DNA from: Coccinella septempunctata
Lineage: Eukaryota > Arthropoda > Insecta > Coleoptera > Coccinellidae
Direction of reading: 5' to 3'
Length of the DNA: 64,000 nt
Assembly (NCBI RefSeq): GCF_907165205.1
Contig: NC_058193.1
Location: forward strand, 37,403,021-37,467,020
In this document: piece by piece, positions 1-13,800 of the stretch
Layout of the letters: every line of letters starts with the position of its first letter
How positions within the stretch are numbered: position 1 is the stretch's first letter
Notes under the pieces: model-generated
What the model was told of the DNA's origin: nothing
Seen by the model: only the letters and a program-made list of their open reading frames with translations
Database searches by the model: none
Position numbers and translations under genes: made by a program

Positions 1-3000
1 CATCTTCTAATACTAAATAGCAAGGCACGGGTGAATTTTTCATGATTGTTACACTTATTTACATTACCCGGCCACTTGATTTAAGTCAAGTCGCCCAAAT
101 CGGGATGATAGTTGCTTTTATTGGTACCGGTAGTTCGATAGCGCATGCTCGTAGTTTCTTAAGTACCTATTTGTCGTTTTCTTCGTCAGTTCCACTCGTC
201 GCCTTATTAATTATTCGTCCAGTGGCGTAGTCGGTTAATTTAAACTTTGAAGGTGTGATATTTGACCTGCCTCTGGAAAATTTCATAACTCAAAGTTCTC
301 TTCTTTTTCTGAGAAATGCATTTCACACTACATACGAATTTGTTTTGAGGCTTCGGTGGGACACAGTTTAGGTATATGATTTGACATGTCCCCAGTTTGA
401 ACGCCTCTGAAGTTTTTGCTAATTTCTTCGGCAAGATGAAGATATCAGAAAATAACATTAGGGATAATTACGTCATATCTTAATAGAAAGTTCCTGACAA
501 CCTCTGGAATCCAAATGGTATTATCGGATAGCAAAATTTCGATAATTAGGCTGCAGATTGTACCAGATTGTTTACATACCTAACTTTAATTATTAAAATG
601 AAGCATTTCGTATCTCGGAATTTAAATGATATCTTCTGTTTAATAGAAATTTGCATCAAGTCGGAAATCACGATGAATACTTGTATAATATTATCATTCA
701 TACCTTTGACTTCTTATTGGTGTCATACTAGATAATACACAAATCTGTTATTGTCTTCTTTTTGGTCTTGAAGTATCAAGTGTGTAAATAAAAGTGGCGG
801 AGTACCAAAATCAGACGGTTCTGAGCATTGACGAAGTTCCTGAAGCAAGCTCTACTTAGTTTGCATTTTCATTCGACCACTCTGTGAGTGGATTTGTAGG
901 AAACGTTGAATAAAGGCCGGCTTTATCTAATTCTGAAATATTTTGTACCTGTTTGAAAGGAACGAATAGGGAGAGATAGAAATATTTATTGGCTTCTTTC
1001 ATGTCCAAACACGTTTTTGTTGACAAGGGTTTGATTCACTTTCTTTCGTGGGGTAGCAGGTAAATTCAGCGGTTTTCAAAAACACAATGAAGTAAATTTT
1101 TTTCTACATTGTAAAGGTACAAACATATGATCAGAATAGGAAATGGAAGTGCAATTGATCGTAATTTACCTACATGTTTTTTTCTTCAACTCAATGAGAC
1201 CTGAATGGACTCAATCATATGACGTAATAGCATTCAATTAGAGTCAAGATTTGTTTTCGGAATCATCACTTTATCTTAATTGCTCTTAGAGACAATTGAC
1301 AACTACACTACAAAGACCGTTTAGAAGTAAAAGGAAAAGTGGAAAAAACAAATATTCGATTTTCTCGTAAACAGTGTTAGATACAGATTTTCAAACACGC
1401 TCAATCTATTGCGAGCAATTCCAAAAGCCTATCTCCCTTCGTTCTGATTTTCATCGTGGAAATGGCATTTTTAAGAATTGCAATTCGATTTCGAAAATCT
1501 CGATTTTCTTGGGCCAAAAATGAGCAAGGGGTTAGACACCCTAAAATGGCCTATTTGCTATTTGCTCATCTTCCTGATAACCACTATTACTATCCTAGGA
1601 TATGGAGTGCATAAGAGTTGTTTTATAGATTCATAAAAACCAGATTGTTGAATGTTCAATAGAGAATTGCACTCCAGAGAGCCCTTCAAAGTGAACTTGA
1701 AAATGAAAAATGGATAAACGAAAAAATTTATTTTCTTCAGTAGTTTGTCTATGAAGCAAGCGATGTCGAAAGCCTATCTTCTCTTCGTTTAGATTTGCGC
1801 CACCTGTCGAATTAAGTGGAAACATAACGTCACTATACTGCAGGTTCCTGAAAAATTTCATGCCTTTCGTTTACAGATACCTGCAACTAGTCTCGAACAT
1901 TGTTAATAGGTGGACCATATCTATTTCCTATGTCAAACTTACTATGGACAGAAACTCTGCTATGGACGTAGATAGGATCTCTCTACCAGTTTAGTCTACC
2001 CAAAGATTATAGATAATTTAATCTTTGAGTCTACCCTCCTACTTCTTACTGGTATATACATTGAAGTCAATAAATAAACGAAATATAAATAATATTGAGT
2101 TCAATGAATATATTCTGTAATATGCACATATACGTGTAAATACTTGAACAATAGGTACATACCTACTATGATAGGTATGTAGGAACAACAAATCTATAAG
2201 ATTATTGCATCCTGCTGTTATATACTTTCAGCCTTAATATTGTTCAGCAAGTGGGTTCTAGGGTGATAATTTTTTTATTTGGAAGGAAGATTAAAATAAT
2301 TCAATCGAATGAAATATCTTGTATTTGTAACAATCATACAAAAATATTTACATATAAAATAGCTCTTTTTTTCATCACCATATATTATACACGCTTTTGT
2401 GTTCAAAAGGCACTTAAACATTGGTTTTCACAAATATTCTGTAAGATATTGCAGATGAGAACTATTAATTCATTAGGTATTTGTTTCTACAAAACTGTGG
2501 TAGGCACCTTCAGAGGATGTATTGTATACTGAAGATGTCTGCTGTTTGTTTTGTGGAAACTTTACTGTAACAAACATTGCGACTGCTGGATATGCTCAGA
2601 TTCGCTTAAAATAAGAAATATAAGTCTTGAAAAAATCAGTGTTCACAATATTTCCATTTTTTTTTCAATTCTAGGTGTAAAATACTGAGAACAAAATATG
2701 GAAGGTACATCTGATTCCACAATAACACTGATTTATAGATAATTATATAATCATTTTGTTGAAGGACATATATACATATCAATACAAATATGGAAAATAT
2801 ATAAAATCACAATAAGGACATCAAAAATAGTTAAAATCATCATTTCTTACACAGACTGAAGATATATTCTTAATAGACTTTGTATTACAATATACATTTA
2901 TTTTTTCCGTAGATTATTTACACGTTGAACACTTTTATAACTTCATAAATATTGTTTTACCACTAGGACTCAAACTTCCCTACTTATGCAATGTGTTTTA

Positions 3001-3678
3001 TGTTGAATCAAATGTTAGTCTGTTAACTAATAATTCCTTTGGTTTTCTGCTTTTCCATGGATAATTTAGGTCATAATCGAAAAATTAAACCGATTTACAT
3101 TATTCATACAATTTATTCAGACGATTCAATTTTCCAACACATCGAAGATGATTAATTGTAGTAATTGTTAACCCAATAAATGCAATAAATATTATTATAG
3201 CACCAGTTCGGCAGTATATTACAATTAAATATGAGCTTTTTGGTACTTCTCAGTTCTATTGTACATATCCATAAAGAGACATTTATGAATTTTGGGAATA
3301 AAATGTTTGTTGACAGAATAAAATCCTTGAATGAAGACTACAATCGAATTAATATCACAAAAATTTCAAATTTCTAAAAATGCTGCCTTCAAATAATAAA
3401 ATGTTCATCCAGGCCAAATTCCATGCTACCCAAGGAGGAATATTCGAAAAATATTTCAATAAAAAATTCTGAAAGAACAATAAAAAATTCGTTAATTCCT
3501 CATTGGAAGAAGAGGCCACATTATCTTTTCCCAATTTTTTTTCATATCACGTACACTCAGGGATCAAACCTGAATCTAGATTGACACGTTAACTTTGTCA
3601 GTCTTGTTCAAAAAACATGAAAATTAATTTAATGTTCACACAGCCATGTCATTTTCCGCCACAATCTGTTATCACCTC
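1..3678. other. Gene-poor A+T-rich stretch and 3' flank of the G alpha gene
   Basis: No open frame here looks like a recognisable protein; the short frames lack motifs and convincing splice context. The right part should hold the 3' UTR of the minus-strand G alpha gene: a minus-strand AATAAA lies at about 3112-3117, some 560 bases past the stop. I see no RNA gene or clear transposon in the rest. Confidence 0.5.
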
Positions 3679-6600
3679 TCACTCCAACATCAATATGTTG
3701 AGGTTTCGATGAAGTATCGTATCCTTAACAGAGTTGAATACAACTTTAATATTTTCAGTATCTACAGCCGTTGTGAAGTGGTGATAGAGCGCCTTCTTAG
3801 GATCTCTCTTCACTCCTGTGAACATCGTCAGGATGAAACTCTGCACGTCTTGTAAGGAATGGGAGTTTCCTTTAAATTGGGGAAAATACCAGCGAATATC
3901 TGTTTCAGGGTTAGAGACCTTCTTCGCTAACAGGTCGTACTTGTTCAAGAACAAAATGATGGACACACTGGCGAATATCCTGTTGTTGATGATGGTGTCG
4001 AAGATATCTCTGGATTCCTCGAGTCTGTTCGTCTTGCGGTCCTCCAACAGGACCTGGTCGAATTCGGAAGAGGACACCAGGAACAATATCGAAGTTACGG
4101 AATCAAAGCAGGGAAACCATTTCCTCCGCTGGCTTCTCTGACCACCGACGTCGACGAAAAGAAAGGGGATGTTATTGATTGGAATCACGAATTCTGTGAT
4201 CCCTTTCGTTGCCTTCCTGCTGAATAGAATGTCGGAATGAGTTGGAATGTAGTCTGGTTTCGCCAGACGTTCTAGGTGGTTCAGAAAATATTCCACTGAA
4301 TCGCTCTGAAAAAAAAAAGATAGAATTACTTTTACACGAATTCGAGCAGAAGAACTTAAGACAGATTAGACGATTTTCACAAAAATGAGTTTTGAAATCA
4401 CGACGTTTCGTTATCACGATAGCGTCTTCAGGTGGGTGGAGGTAAACTTCAGTACACGTGATAGCGAAACACGTGTCGTGGTTCAAGAACCCATTTTGGT
4501 GAAAATCTTCGAATCTATTTCGAGTTAAATTATGGATTTTCATCAAGTATCGGCTACTTCAATCAAATATTTTAACAGAAGGTTAAAGAAGAATCTCAGA
4601 CATTCATGTGTCAGGTTTAATCTATACTCTACATCTACAGGCTGCTTGTTTGATTGAAGCATGCCAATTAGCAATCATATTAGGAGTCCCATACTCTAAC
4701 CCCATAAGTTTTTTCGGTTTCATCTCCGGTATACTCTATAGGTACTAATAAATAAAATTGGATTCTACTTTTTTTGTTATTGCTTTCACTTGGCATTAAG
4801 TTTCGTTCAATGAGGTAGAAATAGTTTGTAATCCCAAAGGTGGGGTTTATAGATATACCCATTAATATTTATCACTGTCGGCTGCCTTTGCAGACCTCTG
4901 CAAAACCGAAAATAATTCCACCCAAAAGCAAGTCCTTTTTACCTGAGCTCGGTTTTCGGAATTGCTGCAAATTTCTATTTGAATATTTTCGACGAAATCT
5001 GCAAACAATCCCGACGGTGCTAAATTCTAATGGTTCGTTTATAATCCCAGTAAACCGAGATAACGTGCTGTAAAAACCAATGGGTTTTTGGGTGTTAGGT
5101 ACCCGTATAATAAAACGATAAAATTTTGCTGAAAATATCTTATCCATAAACCCAACGAGTGGAGATAACGAACAAAACGTTGCCGTTCATTGACAGAAAG
5201 GATTTTCTGTATTTCCAAGAAGGTTCCGCACCATCTGTTCAAAATGGACAATGGTTCAATAGAACTGTTGGGAGTACGAGCGAATTCTGAAATTTCTGTT
5301 TGAAATTGTTCATCGATTCCAAAGATTATTGAGCGTAATAAACCAGTACTGAGTGGAATGTTCGTTGACTGGTAGGTTTGAAGAGATCGTTATCTAAAAT
5401 AATAAATTCGTCATTCGTCCATAATATTCAATTTCTGAATTCGTCCCAGAATCTTGTTTACATTTAATTATTGTACGATATTAGTTTTGTTGAATCGATT
5501 GTCTAAATGTGTGCGTTTAGACAGATAAACTTATCTCACGTTCATGGCGCTGAACCTAGGGTTAACATTTTTTTCGTGAACTGCTTCTTCTCCAAGACTG
5601 AGAGAATACTTGCCGAAAGATACCTCCCCAGTTATTTATCGCACAAAACCTAAAGAAGCTACGTAATTCACCTCATCAAATGTGTATTTTTTGTAGTGTA
5701 TTCTACAAATGTTGTATCAAAATTTGTTCAGTATACTGTTTTCTTCTTAAATTTTCAGTTGCGTTTCAAGGAGAATAAAATTAAACTTCAAGCCTTCGTT
5801 TCGAATATGGCCTGATAGGAGTCCTACTTTTTTAAGGGGGTAGTCCGGAAGTAATATTCCTAGATCGGCTATTTCAAAAGGTGATGCAATTTGACGTTCG
5901 TTCCGTAAAGAAGATTAAGGAAACAAGTTTATATATCAAAATACTCATCGCCATTTAGAACAATAAAAATTTGTACACGTGTCCAGACTCACAGGCAGAC
6001 AGACCGACAAGAATATATATTTGAATGATAATAGACACAATGAACCCAATTACCTGAGCTCAATACTCGCACATTGGGCGTCAGATAAGAGGGAAGAGGA
6101 ATCACCCCTTAAATTTTTTCGAAACTATTCATTTACACCCTGTATATCAGACATAACAAATTATTTTTTATTCTTCATTTATGGCGGTATGGAGGAAGTA
6201 GTTAGTTAACTGTTAGATGAAAATATGTACCACTTTTTCAATTTCATACCCGAAGTGATCAAAGATATCCTCTCAAGTTATTGAATGGACAATGTAGGTC
6301 GAAAAACACATCATTTTAAAGCGAGTATTTTTAGATTTCGATTCAATTATAATTGCCGAATTAGTGAGCATAAAAATGCAACGTTTTCATTACATTTTTA
6401 TATTTTTCACCGATGTATTCGTGAATGGTAGCAGCAATCCCACTTACGCGTTTATCCCGTGTTGAAACCAGAACAATCGAATAAATATTTATTGAGATAG
6501 GAATGAAAGACAGATAAAACAAAGTTATCTAGGAAAACATTTATTGTTCCTATGATTAAGTAGGGCTCAGTAAAAAATGGTCTGAATTCGACTAGAAGAG

Positions 6601-9011
6601 CGAAAAATTAGAGAAGATGTAATATCCAATAAAGTAGAAGGTTGTGTAAAGCAAAAACGCATAACGAAACCGAAATAGAAATTTAAAAGCGTGTTTACAG
6701 TTTTTTATTTCCGGTCATAAACCGGCTTCCAAATATTAGCACCTCATCAAAGAAATTTTTATCCGAAAAACTTGCAGATCGATCGTGGAGACCTCAAATT
6801 CCCAGTGCACCCTAATTTTTCTTGTACATGGAAAACGGATGAAAATACTGGCTGAAAACTAAAAGTAATGAACCGAAACATGAGAAAAGGATAACTCTGT
6901 TTGGAACGGGAAGTTCTTCAAACGTTATATGAAAATAGACACATTACTGACGCGACGCCTTATTCATTTCTTGTATGATTTCAATGGATTTGCAATTAGC
7001 ATTCAATTACCCTCCATCACACCTACATAAATAGGCAGAGCTTGAACTGTCATAGAGGATTCGATTGGTATCTTGATGCAAGAAATTTTCATCACATTAT
7101 AGATGTTCTTTTATTTACTGTGATTCATTTCAACTTCTCAGTAAAATACAGGGTGTTGTATTCAAAAAAAGGAACTTCTCCGAGTGTCAACTCTGTTAGC
7201 ATCAATTTCACGCTATTATTTTCAAGTTAAACAACCTTTTCATCTTTATGCATTCCTCCAAACGAAATATGTATCGACATTCTTACGTGAGAAACAAAAC
7301 AATAGATCGACCTTGACCTAAGCGGACAACGATTTTTGCTGGTTTTGAATGACACACTTATTTCTGAACTACTTCAAGATAATGGATAATTCGTGTCAAT
7401 ATTATCCAATGGTCAATTATAATCACTTTGACGACATCCTACCGTTTATGAAACTCGATGAAAATCAGACATTGGGTTGAACAAAAGAGAGGAAAAAATG
7501 ATTGGTTCAATCTTATCGGCCAATTATTTGGTTGAAATTCCCGCATTCTACATAATAATTGCTGTTGTTTTTGGTATTATCAATAATGACGGATTCGTAT
7601 TGTATAACATCACAATATAACAGGATTCGGACGGTACAAAGCACAAATAAATTTGCGACGTAATTAATTATTCTTATCTCTATCAGTTCTTTCGAATGTG
7701 ATCTTGTTTCGTTGGAACAAAAATCACGAGATACCTATTCATTCTAGAACAAGAAGGACCAACTTTATGGAAAAGGAAAAAATCTATAATCATGAACAAA
7801 GTGACAAAATATAGAAATCTAGATGGCAAATAATTTGGAATAACCCTTAGAATTACCACCTTCGTATGTCTACAAATCATACTGACAAATGCATAAAATA
7901 TATGAATAATTATATTAAAATCAAAACATTAAATGCCAATTGCTGATTCGGTTCTTCAAGTTCCCAATTTGAGAAAGATATTGTGCAATTTTGGAGTCTC
8001 TAACTCATATCGAAATTAAAATTTGTTTTGGCCAAATTTGTGATATCTGCTTGGTATTGAGCTTCAAAAACTAAAGAACATTTTTGATAGATTTAGCGCA
8101 ATATGGGTTATAAAACATAAGTAGGATGTAACTCATACTGGAAGCTTCTATTCATAAATATCCAGAATATCTTGGAAACTTATAATAATAAATTATGCTT
8201 CATGTAGTGAGCACAGGATATTTGTAGATGCATACAATCTAAAAAACTCCCCAAGCTCTGAAAGGATATTATATTATACTTCAAATATTTAAGTAGATCA
8301 TATGACTTAACAGTTTTACACAGATAGTATATTGTCACATCCTTTGCAGATTAAATAATTGATGATCTCAAGTTATAATGATTCACCGAGATGAATGACA
8401 CTTATCAATATAACCTATAAAAATTGGCAGGTACTCACCATTTGAAACTCTCTTCTTCTATCAAATGCTCTTCGAATACCACTGTCAGTCCACAATTTTG
8501 AAAGAAGAGGTGTGTAATTTAGGAATAATTTAGAATCTAAATGCATCACATTGTTGAAAAGGAGTAATTCCTTCCCAGCACTTGCGTTCGCAGGATCACC
8601 CCAAGGAATATCCAATTTGGCCCTGGCGTCTACTAAAACTTGCATCCCCCTTACGACATTTTGGTATATCACTTGTTGATATTCTTTGAGATAATCACTG
8701 TCGAATTTCACACCATGAATTATCCTCATTTGTTTCAAAAATGTGGATTTTCCACTCTCACCAGCACCCAGCAAAAGGAGCTTCACCTGTCTCTTTAGTG
8801 TTTGTTTATCTTTTTCAAGCATTTTGTCGATTTCTTGACTTTTATGCCGCTGCTCAATTTCCTCTGGGCTGAATTTGAAGCGTAAACAGCACGAACACAT
8901 TGAAGTGGACATCGTCGAAAAAGGCACTAAGGGCTGATGATCAACATCACTAGTCACTACATACTTCGGATTTTCAGAGGAAAATAAGCTCTGATTGACC
9001 GATTCCGACAT
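3679..9011 (-). CDS. cta: Heterotrimeric G protein alpha subunit, G12/13 class (concertina-like)
   Basis: Two coding exons, 9011-8439 and 4305-3679, give 399 residues; the donor is GTGAGT at 8438 and the acceptor is a T-rich CAG at 4306-4308, with phase 0 kept. Seen: P-loop GAGESGKST at residues 82-90, the switch I segment RKATKGI, switch II DVGGQR, the NKYD guanine-specificity motif and TTAVDT near the C terminus. The run SILFLVSSSEFDQVL and the C-terminal LYHHFTTA stretch are typical of G alpha 12/13 rather than Gs, Gi or Gq. Known of the family: it couples GPCRs such as Mist to RhoGEF2 and Rho-driven apical constriction at gastrulation, at the inner face of the plasma membrane. The N terminus has a Cys cluster (residues 39-42) that could be palmitoylated. 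The start is the first Met of a frame opening just before the family homology. Nothing looks broken. Confidence 0.93.
4395..4438 (-). ncRNA. Hammerhead-ribozyme-like motif from a Penelope-like element
   Basis: Read on the minus strand: a short CCCAC strand, the core CTGAAGA (4425-4431), a stem-loop built on CGCTAT/ATAACG (410-424 of the 4 kb block), then GAAACGTC (4402-4409) and GTG, which can pair back to CAC before the core. This is the order of a type I hammerhead with the very short helix III known for Penelope-like retroelements. One mispair sits in helix II. It lies within the G alpha intron. Self-cleavage is not shown; this is a structural reading by eye. Confidence 0.5.
4455..4485 (+). 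ncRNA. Partial hammerhead-like half-motif, opposite orientation
   Basis: The plus strand carries TGATAGCGAAACACGTGTCGTGG-like sequence: the 3' half of the motif (helix II strand, GAAA, helix III, GTC cleavage triplet, helix I strand). The CTGANGA half is missing on this strand, so it cannot fold alone. It faces the minus-strand copy at 4395-4438, as expected for a head-to-head remnant. Confidence 0.35.
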
Positions 9012-9104
9012 TTAGTAGAGGTGGTAAAATAAGTTATCTTTTAACACTGTTGCCAAGTTTCATTGTACCGTGGTACCCAAATTTGTTGAGAGTGGTGTTA
9101 TTTC

Positions 9105-9975
9105 CAAATTTCAAATCGGAACAGGCGCAAACTCTACCTCCATCAGTGATAGAAGTTTGTCTTTGCCGCCATTAAAACGCATTTTTTTTAGCTCTGATTT
9201 TATCTCAGTCAATAACATTTTGCCTACTTATATTCCTAAGAATATTCGGATATTCCGATCTTTGAAAGTGACATTTATCGGAATTGAAATCATTTCACGA
9301 AACACTTTTGATATTCCTCATGGCAATTGCTCAAAAATTAGTACCTATTTACCTATTATATACATATTGGCATCTGAAATTACACATAAAGAGTTTTGAT
9401 GTATGATTAACTTAACAAAATTTGTCTTATACATTTTAACTGTATTTCCCAATTTAGAAATTCTACAACTTTATTTTTACGTCATCGCCATTTTGGTTGA
9501 AATGAAGTGTCAAAAGTGTACAGAAAATTTTCAAATTTTACCTCCGTCAGTGACAGTAGTTTGTCTTTGCCGCCATTAAAATGCATTTTATGAAAATTAG
9601 CTTCGATTTTATCTCGGTAATCACGTTTTGTTTACTTATATTCGTAAGGGCCGTTTCAACCGTTTCAGTATATTTTTTGCTATAAGCATGGTTCAATTCA
9701 ATAAATTGTTTAGGGCAACGACAGCCAACGACTATTATCTTTGATAGAGTGATTCGGAACAAACGAAATCATTTTCAAATGACTTTTGATATTCTTCATC
9801 GCCATTGCTCAAAAATTAGTACAAAATGGCCACTGGAATTATTCATATATTGTTGTGATGAGTAATAAACTTCTACAAACTACAAAATTTTTCTTATTTT
9901 CTTATATCTTTTAACTGCATTTCTCAATTAAGAAATTTCACATCTTTATTTCTAAATTTTATTGCCATTTTAAAT
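9105..9975. repeat. Diverged tandem duplication (two units of roughly 400-470 bp)
   Basis: The stretch starting near 9136 (CAGTGATAGAAGTTTGTCTTTGCCGCC-like, described not quoted in full) recurs from about 9540, followed in both by CCATTAAAA, a CGATTTTATCTC block, TTTTGATATTC, CAATTGCTCAAAAATTAGTAC and a CATTT-plus-TTGAAAT end. Units differ by many substitutions and indels, so the duplication is old. No protein is evident. It lies between the divergent starts of cta and l(3)mbt. Confidence 0.65.
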
Positions 9976-10891
9976 TGAAATATTCTGGTAAATTAAGTAT
10001 TATTATTAAAGAAACAACAAGATATTTACGGTTGTATTTTTTACATGAAAGCGTTCTCTAAATCTAGATATCGAGTAATCAAAAACATGTTTGTTGGATC
10101 CATATTATCGTTTTTTTTTATTCTTGATCATTTTCTAAAAGCTAATAGAGTTTGTTCTTGCCACAAACTATGATTTGGAATTCGAAATGTTTAGTAGCTT
10201 TTTTTGTGAGATTCAGTAAGACTTTCAGTTTTTGAACTGGGCAGACGGAAAGAGGTTTACCTTTGGAAGGATTATTCAGGGGATACTCTCCGTTTTGATA
10301 TTTGGTATGAAGGTAGACAAAAATTATCGTTTGGATAAAAGTTGAAAATTTAAAATTTTACCTAGCTGTATCTGATTTCAACTTTTCCTCTTCTATCTTT
10401 CTAGATTCCCAGTTTGGCAAACCTGCAAATTCTGTTCTGTCCATTAGGCGCATGCTCAATCGGGGACGTTAACTACCCATTTGATTTTCTATGGTTTAAG
10501 GAATATCGGAAATTCAGAAAAGTATTGTTGTATTTTAAAGTTTTATCGAGAATGCTGAAAGTTTAGCTGCATTATAGTGCCTTCTATGTAATAACGAGGT
10601 ATGTTTTTGTTCATGAAATATAATCAGAATTTATTAAAGTATGTGGTTCAAGTGTTATTTCGTTTTCTAAATGTCCTATATTGAAAACTATGAGGCTACT
10701 GTAGATTTTACATTTTTAACGATTTCGCTCGAAATTTCTGATAAGTAGTGTGAGTAATCTTTTGAATGTGAATAATCTTGTGAGACTTTCAGTATATTTG
10801 ATATTCACGCTCTAAATTCACATTGAGTTTGCATGCTTTTACTCCAATATATTTTTTGCACATCTAACTTCTTACTCAACGACGATTTCAG
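9976..10891 (+). other. 5' flank or 5' UTR region of l(3)mbt
   Basis: No coding frame. The coding ATG at 10892 directly follows a T-rich splice-acceptor-like ACGATTTCAG, so an untranslated first exon probably lies somewhere upstream; I cannot place it or its promoter. Confidence 0.45.
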
Positions 10892-13800
10892 ATGATTTCG
10901 TCTCCAACCGCATCAAGTTCAAGTGACAGAAATAGCGATTTGGAATCATCAAACAATGTTCCATCCAATTTTAGAATCCAGAATAAAGTTTCCAGAATAG
11001 ATTCAACTTTGGATATGAGTACTTCAAGGTTTCAAACTCAAATACCCACGGCGACCCCTTTTGTTTATGTCCATCATCCTACAAGTTCCCTCTATGTTAC
11101 CCCCAATTCTCCAAATGCATTTGTCAAAACATCTCCATCTGTTCCTATTGCAAAACCTAGCCCTTCATCTCATAAACCCATTTCGGGTCTGCCTGTTCCT
11201 TCTAATCAAAGTGTATTGTTACCCAATAAAAACAATACAATAAAACCCCAAATTCTAATACAGAAAGGAGGAACCTTTGTTATCAAACCAGTTGTCAACC
11301 TTGGAAGTTACAGTGAAAATGTACATCATGGAAACAAGATACACATAACGGCAACAACTACTTCATATCTTCAAAAACCTGTTGCCCCTAAGTTTGTTTT
11401 AGCGTCTCTTCCTAAAGCTACCAGTTTGACCGTTGCCAATCCAGTTCAGTCGAATTTGACAATATTGCCATTGACTGTACCATCTAATACTACTGAAAAC
11501 TCAACAAATACTTTCAAAATCATGAACCCTTCAATGTTGAGTTTCCAAATAGCGGACAGAAAATTAAGGCCTTCCAGTTCTCCAATAAATGTGTTGTGCG
11601 ATTCCAACAGTAGCAGCTCTGAGAATAATGAAAATAAATTGATTTGCTCAGAAATTATTGATTTAGATAGTCCAGTTAAGGAAGAGCAATCTCCGAGTAG
11701 TGATATCATGATCAACAGTTTGCCAGATGTGTTGGAGAAACCTGTTAAGAAACCGAAAGAATTGAAATTTTCTCAACATGGTGTTTCTATTTTGAAGAAA
11801 AGTATAGCATTCACCAGGGATAATTTCAACTATGCTCCCAAGCAATTGATGATTTCTGATTCAGTTTCAGCTTTGCCAATTAGTAAAGATGTAGATGTAT
11901 CTACATCGAATTCAGAAGTAGAAGAAAGGGTCTCTGTTTCATCAGAGCCTAAAGTGACGCCTGTAGTTACCCAAAAATCAGGAAGGAGGAAATCGAGCTT
12001 CTGTTTCCGTAAGGATTTCGATGATTCCATTCAGTTCTTAGATGACGCGGTGGACTTGCAGAAATCTCTACAGGATAATGGCATATCTTTGACTAGAGCT
12101 GAAACTAATGAAGTAGTTTCTTATGAAAGGAATGAGGAAGATGATGTGGAAATAAATTTAATCGAATCTGTAAAGAGAGAATCAAGTCCAAAAATCAGTA
12201 CAGATTTCGACAAAATGATCATATGGGAAAATGGAGTAGGAAAACTTCCTGGTACTGATTTGAAATTCATTTTGAATGAATTTGAGATGGTGGAGTTTAT
12301 CACCAACTCTGATTATGAAGAAATGGTGGTATCCAAAACTGCCAAACCAAAGGACAAAATAAAGGAAGAAGATATAAGATGCATTCAGTGTGGGTGTTAT
12401 GGTTTGCTGTCCGATTTTATCAGTCCAAAGTATTGCAGTTTTTCTTGCAAGGAAAAGCGGAAAGAGATAATCAAAGAGAAAGAAATGAAGCATAAAAAGA
12501 AAAAGAAGATAAAGAAGCGTGAAATAGAAGAGAATAAAAATGATGAAGAGTCAGAATCTTCTGTAGAGAATTCGTACAATTCTAGAATTCCATACTTCTG
12601 GAAATGTAAAAATAAGGAATTTTCATGGGCAAAATACTTGGAATTCACCAAGTCCCAATCTGCTCCTGTCAAACTTTTTGCTGATCCCTTTCCCTATTCT
12701 CGAAATAAATTCAAACCCGGGATGAAATTAGAAGGAATTGACCCTCACCATCCTTCCCATTTCTGTATCCTAACAGTAGTAGAGGTCCAAGGATATAGGA
12801 TGCGGCTTCACTTTGACGGATATTCTAAGGATTACGATTTCTGGGTGAATGCCGACAGCAACGATATTTTCCCTTTGGGTTGGTGTGAGAAAAACGGAAG
12901 GTATCTCAATCCACCACCCGAATATGCCGACAAGGATTTCAACTGGGTACAGTATGTGAAAGAAACCAGATCACTGGCAGCCCCAAAAAGTGCTTTTCCA
13001 GACCGAAGCCGTAATGTAAGTAACACCCATATACACACAAAATATTATCTAGAGAAATATTTGGATTAACTCAGACAACAAGTAGAATCTGGAGAGTGTT
13101 TTTTGTATCTCCTTGGTTTTTGGGTATGTGGAGTTCAAAGAAACCATAGTCGAAAGTTTGTAGAGAATCCAGAAATGTGAAAAAATATAGAGTGTCCTAT
13201 TTGAAGCAGCAATGTTTGGCTTGTGATCCACAAATTTTCAGAATAAAATTCAATTCCTCTAGATACTTGTTGTACTTTGAACAGTGAGGAAGTCTTTCAT
13301 TACTGATTTTGTATATTTTATTTGTAGGGCATCTGTCCAATAGGATTCAGAATAGGCATGAAGTTAGAAGCTGTGGACATGAAGAACAATACTTCGATGG
13401 TTTGCGTTGCCACAGTAAGAGATATTCTGGAAAATAGGATTTTGGTTCATTTTGACAGTTGGGATGACATATATGACTATTGGGCAGATCCTTCATCTCC
13501 ATACATTCATCCCATTGGTTGGTGTGATAAATTTGGCCACTCCTTAACGCCGCCTAATGGTGAGTTAGAATTTTACCTTTCGATTACCTTCAAATGTTAC
13601 AGATCAGCATTTTAAATCCTTGTTTTCCTCAGATTATCCAAACCCAGAGGACTTCAGTTGGGATGTGTATCTTAAGGAAACCAACTCTTTGCCAGCTCCG
13701 GTGAGAGCGTTCAAACAGAAAGCCGCTTCCGGCTTCAAGAAAGGGATGAAGCTAGAATGTGTGGATAGAAGGATACCTCAACTGATCAGAGTTGCCACCG

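Larger units (their letters stand above)
4306..8438 (-). other. Large intron of the G alpha 12/13 gene
   Basis: About 4.1 kb separate the two coding exons. Apart from the hammerhead-like relic at its 3' end (4395-4485) I see only A+T-rich DNA with short unsupported frames. Near 6130 and 7150 are copies of an ACACCCTGTAT-type motif (or its complement), probably remnants of a DNA transposon family that recurs in the window. Confidence 0.6.

Noticed and set aside
42..230. 62-codon plus-strand frame with hydrophobic content
   Set aside because: No family resemblance, no splice or promoter context; treated as chance.
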